Shown piece by piece: positions 8,027-13,365 of a stretch of 13,365 nucleotides of DNA. The notes beneath the pieces are model-generated. The model searched no databases, had not been told where the DNA came from, and saw nothing but the letters and a program-made list of their open reading frames with translations. The stretch's first letter is position 1. The number at the start of each line of letters is the position of its first letter. The stretch covers positions 1-13,365 of the forward strand of contig DCKW01000125.1 of assembly GCA_002320485.1 (NCBI GenBank), given 5' to 3'. Position numbers and translations under genes: made by a program. The DNA is from Micavibrio sp. UBA1664 (GTDB taxonomy: Bacteria; Pseudomonadota; Alphaproteobacteria; Micavibrionales; UBA1664).

Positions 8027-9068
8027 AATCACCGTTTTGACCACGGCGACCACGGCAAAAACCGACAGTGCAAAAAATCTGGATGTTATTCGTATAGAGG
8101 CGGACCAGAAACCTCAAACAATCGGCGATTATTATAAAATCCTGAGAGCTCTTAGAAAAAACGCGTTAAAATTACCGCCACACGATATCGTCATCTCCTT
8201 GACCGATCCCCCGTTACAAGCCTTTATCGGTCATGATGTTGCAAAACACATGAATGCCAAACATATTCATTGGTGCATGGACCTATACCCAGACCTTTTA
8301 CCGGTTATGGGAAAGCAGGTTCCATCAATCGCCTATCGCTGGGCGGAGCGAAAAATGCAAAAAACATTGAAAAAAGCCGACGCTATTGTACCGATTAGCA
8401 AATGTATGGCGCGTTATATGGCTCATAAATCAATACCCCGACACAAAATGTATGTCATCGAAAACTGGCCTGACAAATATTTGCTGGAAAGCGAGGAAGT
8501 TGACGTTGAATCCCTGTTCGATAACGATAAATTCCGCATTTTATATGCCGGAACGATCGGGTTGTCTCACGAATTTATCACGGTTTTAAAAGCCGCCAAA
8601 TATTTGCAAAGCGCCCAGCCCGATATCGAATTTGTTTTTACCGCCCACGGTAAAGGCAAGGCCGTCTTTGAAGCGCACGTCAAGCAATTGGGCCTGACCA
8701 ATATACGCATGATTCAGCCGCAATCCTCCAAACGTCTGAATAACCTTATGGCGACGGGTGACCTGCATCTGATTACCATGAAACCTGATGCGGCCGGAAT
8801 GATTTTTCCGTCCAAATTTTATTCGGCATGCGCCGCCCATCGCCCAGTCATCTTTGTCGGACCGGAAGAATGCGATCTGCATGCAAAAATCGTTAAACAT
8901 AAATGCGGAGCTTCTGTTCGTAACGGTGACGCACAATCTCTTGTGAAAACAATTATTCAATATATGACGATATCCGAGGACTGGTTCAATGCCGGAAAAA
9001 ACATTTCGCAACTCACTGAAAAAGAACAACCTTTGGAAGAATGGGAAGACTTGATTGCTTCTCTATAA
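7911..9068 (+). CDS. Glycosyltransferase family 4 (GT-B fold)
   Basis: This 385-residue cytoplasmic transferase probably adds a sugar to a lipid-linked glycan. The N-terminal half has ILIINRVFPPTMGATGR (8-24), a typical opening strand and glycine loop, and HWCMDLYPDLLP (120-131). The C-terminal half starts with FRILYAGTIG (208-217). It has the nucleotide-sugar-binding stretch KPDAAGMIFPSKFYSACAAH (291-310) followed by RPVIFVG (311-317), where Pro-Ser-Lys and the following Ala-rich helix are family-typical. The layout resembles WbuB/WcaI-like enzymes. An in-frame TAA at 7905-7907 rules out an earlier start, and the conserved first strand excludes a much later one. It therefore truly overlaps the upstream gene by 116 nt in a different frame. 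AAGAG directly abuts the ATG. The donor sugar cannot be told. Confidence 0.88.
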   Translation: MPASQKSILIINRVFPPTMGATGRIACDLALYLRKKGYKITVLTTATTAKTDSAKNLDVIRIEADQKPQTIGDYYKILRALRKNALKLPPHDIVISLTDPPLQAFIGHDVAKHMNAKHIHWCMDLYPDLLPVMGKQVPSIAYRWAERKMQKTLKKADAIVPISKCMARYMAHKSIPRHKMYVIENWPDKYLLESEEVDVESLFDNDKFRILYAGTIGLSHEFITVLKAAKYLQSAQPDIEFVFTAHGKGKAVFEAHVKQLGLTNIRMIQPQSSKRLNNLMATGDLHLITMKPDAAGMIFPSKFYSACAAHRPVIFVGPEECDLHAKIVKHKCGASVRNGDAQSLVKTIIQYMTISEDWFNAGKNISQLTEKEQPLEEWEDLIASL

Positions 9069-9087
9069 TACGTCAAAATAGAATTCT

Positions 9088-9873
9088 ATGACTGAATGGG
9101 ATCTCGCATTAAATGCTTTTAAGGCGCACGGCAAATGGATTATATCGGGCGCATGTATCGGTATAATTTCCGCCTTGTTAATATTCCTGTATCAAAAACC
9201 GGTATGGCAGGCGGAAATGGTTGTGGGTCCGACAGACCGTACTGGGATGCCCTCTCTCTCATCCATTTTATCGCAAGGGGCCGCCGATGCGCCCGCCCTG
9301 CAATATTTTGTTAAAAGGATTGATGCGTCCCAATCCAGCGATTTTACACGGTTTGAGACCCTGCTCGACAGTCCGCAAATTACACGCCATCTGATCCGCG
9401 AGGATCAGGATATTGTGCCGTTTAAATCGGTTGAAAGCTTGCAAATATGGCTTAATGATAACTTGCAAATACGACCCTATGGATTAACCCCTTATCGTAA
9501 AGTCACACTGCGCCACACCGACGGGGCGCAAGCAGCCGCCATATTGGGGCGGATTTACAGCCATTCCGATCAAATCGTCAGACAAGATGCCCGCATTAAA
9601 ACAGATCGGCGTATCGTTTATTTAAAAAACCAGCTTGATGTCGTTCGCAATCCCGACCACCGCAATGCCGTTATTTCTCTGTTAAAAGAGCAGGAACAAA
9701 CGGCCATGATGGTGGCTATCGACAACGCTTTTGCCGGAGAATTAATCGTTCCACCGACAGTTTTGGCTGAACCGATCGCCCCGAAAGCCGTTATACTATT
9801 TCCTGCTTTAACTATTGCAGGGGCAATAATAGGGTTTATGCTAGGCGGTTTGATAAAGGCTTTACGACAATGA
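9088..9873 (+). CDS. Wzz-type polysaccharide chain-length regulator
   Basis: This 261-residue inner-membrane protein has the two-helix plan of polysaccharide co-polymerases: a first membrane segment at about 17-35, a long periplasmic part (about 37-230) with helical charged stretches, and a second membrane segment at about 234-256. The last helix is preceded by Pro-spaced residues (PPTVLAEPIAPKAVILFPAL), the family signature. No C-terminal kinase domain follows, so it is the short Wzz form rather than a Wzc tyrosine kinase. It probably sets the polymer length made by the upstream polymerase-like protein. The gene begins 19 nt after the GT4 stop with no clear ribosome-binding site, and ends in an ATGA overlap with the next glycosyltransferase. 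Confidence 0.85.
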   Translation: MTEWDLALNAFKAHGKWIISGACIGIISALLIFLYQKPVWQAEMVVGPTDRTGMPSLSSILSQGAADAPALQYFVKRIDASQSSDFTRFETLLDSPQITRHLIREDQDIVPFKSVESLQIWLNDNLQIRPYGLTPYRKVTLRHTDGAQAAAILGRIYSHSDQIVRQDARIKTDRRIVYLKNQLDVVRNPDHRNAVISLLKEQEQTAMMVAIDNAFAGELIVPPTVLAEPIAPKAVILFPALTIAGAIIGFMLGGLIKALRQ

Positions 9874-10679
9874 TAAATATATCAGTCATCATGGTGACAA
9901 AAAACGAAGAGGTAAATATTGCCCGTTCTCTACCCGTTGCCGTAAAATATTTTGACGAGGTTTTTGTGGTGGATTCTCACAGCACCGACAGGACCGTGGA
10001 AATAGCGGAAAAACTTGGCGCAACGGTACGGCAATTTGACTGGAACGGAAAATATCCTAAAAAACGACAATGGTGTCTGGAAAATATAAAAACCAAACAT
10101 GATTGGGTTTTTATGCTGGATGCCGATGAAATTGTTACGGATGCGTTTATTAATGAGTTGAAACGTATGAGCTGGAAGGCCGACGGCTATTTTGTAAAAT
10201 CGGATATTGTCTGGAAAGGCAAGCGTTTGAAATATGGTATGGGTAATAACAAATTATGCCTGTTCCGCAGGTCCGTATTCCATTATCCCATAGTTGATGA
10301 TCTGGATATCGGCAATCTGGGCGAGATCGAAGGACATTACCAACCCGTTCCGACAATGCCTAACATGCGTATCGGTCAAATTTACAATCCTCTTATCCAT
10401 TATAATAAAAAAAATAACTGGGTTGAACGTCATGACAAATATGCCGAATGGGAAATCGGAATGAACGAACGGAATGTCTGGCCGCTAGACCCTATTTTTC
10501 ATCGTGAACTGGTAAAGGACGCTTTACGTACCGCACGCCTGCGCCCATATGTCTTTTTTATTTACGGCTATATTTTAAAAGGTGGCTTCCTGCATGGAAA
10601 AGTGGGGCTGGATTATGCTCTTAAACGCTTTTCCTACAATCGTCGCATTTCCCGTGCAGCTCGACAGACCAGTGACTGA
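9870..10679 (+). CDS. Glycosyltransferase family 2, WaaE/KdtX-like
   Basis: This 269-residue GT-A-fold transferase opens MINISVIMVTKNEE, and has VVDSHSTDRT (33-42), KKRQWCLENI (64-73) and the metal-binding FMLDADEI (81-88). These are hallmarks of the LPS core beta-1,4-glucosyltransferase-like group. The C-terminal part is rich in aromatic and basic residues (WVERHDKYAEWEIG) and ends with a short hydrophobic stretch (PYVFFIYGYILKGG) that may touch the membrane. The start is coupled to the Wzz gene by ATGA. The 3' end overlaps the converging zur gene by 59 nt, and no terminator is visible there. Donor and acceptor are unknown. Confidence 0.9.
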   Translation: MINISVIMVTKNEEVNIARSLPVAVKYFDEVFVVDSHSTDRTVEIAEKLGATVRQFDWNGKYPKKRQWCLENIKTKHDWVFMLDADEIVTDAFINELKRMSWKADGYFVKSDIVWKGKRLKYGMGNNKLCLFRRSVFHYPIVDDLDIGNLGEIEGHYQPVPTMPNMRIGQIYNPLIHYNKKNNWVERHDKYAEWEIGMNERNVWPLDPIFHRELVKDALRTARLRPYVFFIYGYILKGGFLHGKVGLDYALKRFSYNRRISRAARQTSD

Positions 10680-11055
10680 CATCAAATTTCCGGGCAGACG
10701 CTTTTTCCGACAATGAATCTGGCAAGTTACATATATGCGCCTCGCTGACATGTCCGCATTCGTCACAAATCATAAATTGTGATCCTTCATGACTGTGCCC
10801 TGCCTGACATACAATATAGGCATTCAGGCTTTCAATACGATGTATAAACCCCTGATCCTGCCAAAACTCAATCGCACGGTAGGCTGTAGGCGGTTTTGGT
10901 TTATCCAGATACTGTGCCAGCTTATCCAAAACATCGTAGGCTGTTAGAGGGGCGGCGGCATGTTCCAGAATTTTAAGAACATGAAGACGTGGCTCCGTCA
11001 ACCGGTGGCCGTTTTTTTCGCAATAGCGTTCTGCCTGTTTAGTGAGTGTGCTCAT
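10621..11055 (-). CDS. zur: Zur-like zinc uptake repressor (Fur family)
   Basis: This 144-residue Fur-family DNA-binding regulator has an N-terminal winged helix (about 1-80) including RLTEPRLHVLKIL and the recognition region KPPTAYRAIEFWQDQGFIHRI. The dimerisation domain has two CxxC pairs (C97/C100 and C137/C140) expected to hold structural zinc. H72, C83, H89 and E105 are candidates for the regulatory zinc site. The 11-residue H72-C83 spacing equals that of H77-C88 in E. coli Zur, which favours Zur over Fur. The ATG is preceded by no ribosome-binding site and overlaps the end of the upstream membrane-protein gene by 17 nt. It lies within a near-perfect palindrome, so translation is probably coupled. 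The 3' end overlaps the converging glycosyltransferase gene. Confidence 0.88.
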   Translation of the reverse strand: MSTLTKQAERYCEKNGHRLTEPRLHVLKILEHAAAPLTAYDVLDKLAQYLDKPKPPTAYRAIEFWQDQGFIHRIESLNAYIVCQAGHSHEGSQFMICDECGHVSEAHICNLPDSLSEKASARKFDVSHWSVELHGKCDDCRKSV

Positions 11056-11491
11056 GATATTGTACTATATCATGACTTTTCCCGTCGTGGAAATGTGCAT
11101 CCATTCCGCGATGGAAAATCATGTACACAAAAGCATTGCCAACAAAAAGAATTGTTGCCGCAAACAAGAACATTCGCGTTCTGTCTTTTTTCGGCTCACA
11201 TGGGCCGTGGGCGCAGGAGGTTTCGCTATGGCAATCAAGTTTTTTACTATAAATATATAATCCCCATCCAATGAATAAGATAAACCCTGACATTGCGATA
11301 ACAGGAAGTTCATAAGAATGAATCACAGTATGAATATGATCAATAAAGCCGGGCATACCCGCAATAATACCAAAGCCCGCTAAAACGCTTAAAATACTGA
11401 ATAAGGTCGGCAAACCGCAACAGAAAATATGTATGGATTCGCTTGCAATCAAGGTTGAATAAATTGTCTTTTGAAACTTTTGCGTTGCCAT
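11039..11491 (-). CDS. Cys/His-rich small membrane protein, MerC/MerT-like, in operon with zur
   Basis: This 150-residue inner-membrane protein has about four hydrophobic segments (about 11-33, 34-50, 62-81, 106-126). The first carries a Cys pair followed by Gly-Leu-Pro (HIFCCGLP, 21-28), resembling the metal-binding helix of MerT/MerC-type transporters. A loop has CHSETSCAHGPC (87-98). The C-terminal tail has eight His in its last 20 residues (DAHFHDGKSHDIVQYHEHTH). Together these suggest binding or movement of zinc or another soft metal; this is inference, and the exact family is unsettled. ATG 11491 is preferred; an in-frame TTG at 11497 would add two residues. The gene lies just after a promoter with a Zur-like operator and overlaps zur by 17 nt. 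Confidence 0.75.
   Translation of the reverse strand: MATQKFQKTIYSTLIASESIHIFCCGLPTLFSILSVLAGFGIIAGMPGFIDHIHTVIHSYELPVIAMSGFILFIGWGLYIYSKKLDCHSETSCAHGPCEPKKDRTRMFLFAATILFVGNAFVYMIFHRGMDAHFHDGKSHDIVQYHEHTH
11053..11074. repeat. 22-nt near-perfect palindrome over the zur start codon
   Basis: The arms CATGATAT (11053-11060) and ATATCATG (11067-11074) are exact inverted repeats. The centre is GTAC flanked by one mismatched T/T pair. On the zur transcript it would fold into an 8-bp hairpin that includes the zur AUG. It lies inside the end of the membrane-protein gene, encoding part of its His-rich tail. It could be an RNA hairpin that couples translation or a protein-binding operator. Confidence 0.7.
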
Positions 11492-11520
11492 TCCCAATAT
11501 TTTCCATCTAATTAATATGG

Positions 11521-11536
11521 GATGTTATAACGTATC
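11521..11536. promoter_or_regulatory. Zur-operator-like palindrome
   Basis: GATGTTATAACGTATC has a perfect 8-bp palindromic centre, GTTATAAC, with partly symmetric flanks. This resembles the TGTTATA/TATAACA half-sites of Gram-negative Zur boxes. It covers the -10 of the - strand promoter of the membrane-protein/zur operon, so binding would block RNA polymerase. The site is seen; Zur binding is inferred from the zur gene in the same operon. Confidence 0.6.
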
Positions 11537-11553
11537 AATTCGAAATGTGTCAA
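11524..11553 (-). promoter_or_regulatory. Sigma-70-type promoter of the membrane-protein/zur operon
   Basis: Reading the - strand, a perfect TTGACA (11548-11553) is followed after 18 nt by TATAAC (11524-11529), which differs from consensus only in the last base. It fits in the 66-nt gap between the stop of the upstream glycosyltransferase gene and the operon start. The leader would be about 25 nt. Confidence 0.75.
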
Positions 11554-11557
11554 TTAT

Positions 11558-12223
11558 TTATCGCATTATAAAGTGACGCATCCACATGAACAAGCGAGGG
11601 GAAAGCCTCTTAACCACTGCCGCCATATACTGCCTGAACGCCGGGCAAGTGGACGCAATCCCCATTTCTTTTCTGATATACGTTTCTTCTTCCCTTGCAA
11701 GACCTGCCTGCCTTTCGGAAAGGCCGCCGCTTTCAAAGATACAAACAGGAAATCCGCAATATACACTATTTTTAACTTGTTTCAGAAATTGAAGGGTGAA
11801 TTTATAATCTGCAGCAATAATGTAGCTTTCATCATATTCAAGCTGTACCAAACACTTTCTGTTGTAAATCATTGCCTGATGTGAGGTTATCATTCCGCCA
11901 TTGATTGCACTTACTTTTTTAGCCTTTTTAACACGCTTGTTTACTATCGCATCGCCATAAATAAAATCGGCTTTTACAGGTGATAAACGCGTCAGAACAT
12001 CCTGATCTGCAAAAATATCCCCTGCATTCATAAAAATCAGATAATCGCCTTGCGCTTTTGCTATTCCTTTATTCATGGCATCATATCGCCCGCGATCGGG
12101 CATTGCATCGCCATCGATCACGATCCATTCAAAATCGGAAAAATTTTGCGATTCAACGGATTGTTTTGTTTTTTGAAAGCCGTCTGAATTATTTTTTGTA
12201 ATGGTAATGACGGAAAATCTCAT
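11558..12223 (-). CDS. Short glycosyltransferase family 2 with contracted GT-A core
   Basis: This 221-residue transferase resembles WcaE/WcaA-type GT2 enzymes. It opens MRFSVITITKNN, followed by FEWIVIDGD (31-39), then RYDAMNKGIAKAQGDYLIFMNAGDIF (45-70), which holds the conserved Asp-Ala-Met-Asn-Lys-Gly and the AGD metal-binding turn. Relatives normally have about 25-30 residues between the IVIDG strand and the (I/R)YDAMNKG block; here fewer than ten remain, so part of the nucleotide-sugar-binding fold is contracted. The ATG at 12223 has AGGGGG directly against it; a GTG at 12235 gives four more residues and lies 6 nt after the upstream stop. Either start fits coupling to the SLBB gene. Activity is uncertain because of the contraction. 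Confidence 0.75.
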   Translation of the reverse strand: MRFSVITITKNNSDGFQKTKQSVESQNFSDFEWIVIDGDAMPDRGRYDAMNKGIAKAQGDYLIFMNAGDIFADQDVLTRLSPVKADFIYGDAIVNKRVKKAKKVSAINGGMITSHQAMIYNRKCLVQLEYDESYIIAADYKFTLQFLKQVKNSVYCGFPVCIFESGGLSERQAGLAREEETYIRKEMGIASTCPAFRQYMAAVVKRLSPRLFMWMRHFIMR

Positions 12224-12241
12224 CCCCCTAAACACCCGCTT

Positions 12242-13363
12242 TTAATCATGGACGATATCATCGATAAACACACCTGTAATGGCCATATTCGACAGGATTT
12301 GTGTGATATCTTTAAAGCTATCCATAAAATTAAACGGTTTTGGATCGCGCGGAATTACAATTGTGGATCCGGGAATAATCATTGCCATACGGTTGCCGTC
12401 CCACATCGATGTATCGAGCGGTTGCGCGCTACCATCCGGATAAACGATAAAGGCCCTCCCCTTATCGGCATAATAGGTTGTGCCGCCTGCCTGCCGGATA
12501 TAATCATGCGGTTTCTTTGCCTGATCAAATAACAAACTTGCAGGATTCATCACCTCGCCAGATACTCGAACATTCAAAGACCGTTTTGGAATATGCAGAT
12601 GATCCCCGTCTTCCAGTAACATATTAACCTTCGGCCTGACGGATAAAACAGCCGGGTCCGCCTCAACCGTCACTCGGCCTATCGCCTGTACCGAACGTAA
12701 ATCATCTGCCAATTGACGCGCCATGGAAATTTGTGCCGGCGTTAATGTTGCTCCTTTATCCTGAGCATTCAAATTAACGGACACCGTCCGCTCCAGTTCC
12801 TGCGCCGCCGATCTGAATTTTTGCTCCTCTCGTTTACGTTCCGCCTTGCGGCTGAAAACGGCGGCGGGCGGATACGCATCGGGAGTCATGCCCCCCGCGC
12901 GATCAATTAAAGACAAAAGTGTATCACCGCGCATAAGATCATAACTCCCGGGATGTCTTACCTCACCGGTAATACGCACTGATTTTTCTACCGCCTGATC
13001 ATATCTTTCGTTAATTCTGACCTGATCCCCGGGTTCAAGCATAACATCTGAAAACTGCATATCCTGCGCATCTATTTTACGGCGTTGATGCCCGCGTTCC
13101 GTATCGTTATAACGCGACGTTATTTCAATATTATCAGGGCTTGCCTTGGATGTTAAACCGCCTGCGACTGCTATCAGGGTTTGTAAATCTGTGGTAATGC
13201 CGACCGGCCATAAACCCGCTTCATAAACTGCACCGGACACATGCACGGCATGATCCAAAACAAATTGAGAAACTGATTTAGGAAATTCATCTTCTTCCTT
13301 GTTTTCAATTATATTTCTTATGTTTTTATTTGAGAATAAATATACCGTATCGCCCGGCTCCAA
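12242..13363 (-). CDS. SLBB-domain polysaccharide export protein, 3' part (5' end outside window)
   Basis: This is the C-terminal 373 residues of a Wza/KpsD-type export protein; the frame is open at the right edge, so the signal peptide and any Poly_export domain are outside. Three SLBB (soluble ligand-binding beta-grasp) repeats are visible: about 40-118 (VHVSGAVYEAGLWPV, LIAVAGGLT), about 128-162 (VRITGEVRHPGSYDL, LIDRAGGMT) and about 265-310 (VRVSGEVMNPASLLF, YIRQAGGTTYY). Each is followed or preceded by PGD-type turns (LEPGDQVRI, LEDGDHLHIP, IPGSTIVIPRD). The insert at about 171-245 is helical and charged. Such proteins form the outer-membrane or periplasmic channel for capsule or exopolysaccharide. 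The short glycosyltransferase gene follows closely on the same strand. Confidence 0.85.
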   Translation of the reverse strand: MEPGDTVYLFSNKNIRNIIENKEEDEFPKSVSQFVLDHAVHVSGAVYEAGLWPVGITTDLQTLIAVAGGLTSKASPDNIEITSRYNDTERGHQRRKIDAQDMQFSDVMLEPGDQVRINERYDQAVEKSVRITGEVRHPGSYDLMRGDTLLSLIDRAGGMTPDAYPPAAVFSRKAERKREEQKFRSAAQELERTVSVNLNAQDKGATLTPAQISMARQLADDLRSVQAIGRVTVEADPAVLSVRPKVNMLLEDGDHLHIPKRSLNVRVSGEVMNPASLLFDQAKKPHDYIRQAGGTTYYADKGRAFIVYPDGSAQPLDTSMWDGNRMAMIIPGSTIVIPRDPKPFNFMDSFKDITQILSNMAITGVFIDDIVHD

Positions 13364-13365
13364 TT

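Noticed and set aside
8586..9029. - strand open frame of 147 codons opposite the GT4 gene
   Set aside because: It lies opposite the conserved C-terminal half of the glycosyltransferase and has no plausible family features.
9107..9122. TTAA-N6-TTAA as another CtrA site
   Set aside because: The spacing is one base short and it lies within the coding part of the Wzz-type gene.
10970..11020. Possible terminator near a run of seven T's at about 11010-11016
   Set aside because: It lies within zur coding sequence and no stable GC stem directly precedes the run in the right orientation.

Overview
The window looks like chromosomal DNA from an alphaproteobacterium of moderate GC content. The evidence is a Tad/Flp pilus block with alphaproteobacterial (Cpa-type) proteins, a Zur-type Fur regulator, and a perfect TTAA-N7-TTAA motif of the kind bound by the cell-cycle regulator CtrA in this class. 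The genus cannot be named from the sequence. No rRNA, tRNA, CRISPR array, insertion sequence or prophage gene is visible. Genes are densely packed and no gene-free stretch exceeds about 140 bases.

Left block (1-5335, + strand): the 3' end of cpaD, then cpaE, cpaF, tadB and tadC. They overlap or lie within about 13 nt of each other, so they read as one operon. Together they encode the inner-membrane motor and platform of a Tad/Flp type IVc pilus: CpaD outer-membrane accessory, CpaE polar localiser, CpaF ATPase, TadB and TadC platform. A bidirectional intrinsic terminator closes the operon.

Middle (5353-6811): two small unrecognised genes in tandem on the - strand, divergent from an exported low-complexity protein of unknown function. 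The 137-nt divergent region holds the CtrA-like site, a possible -10 for the - strand pair, and a perfect TATAAT whose spacing suggests a leaderless mRNA for the exported protein.

Surface polysaccharide block (6833-10679, + strand): an O-antigen polymerase/ligase-like membrane protein, a GT4 glycosyltransferase, a Wzz-type chain-length regulator and a GT2 glycosyltransferase. A terminator-like hairpin contains the first gene's start codon, suggesting attenuation or a wrongly assigned start. A second polysaccharide pair lies at the right edge on the - strand (an SLBB-domain export protein cut by the window, followed by a short GT2 transferase).

Between them (10621-11553, - strand) is a two-gene metal-response operon: a Cys/His-rich membrane protein and a Zur-like repressor. 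Its promoter has a perfect TTGACA -35 and a TATAAC -10, and the -10 lies inside a Zur-operator-like palindrome. A near-perfect 22-nt palindrome covers the zur start codon, suggesting translational coupling. This compact, apparently self-regulated zinc operon is the most interesting unit in the window.
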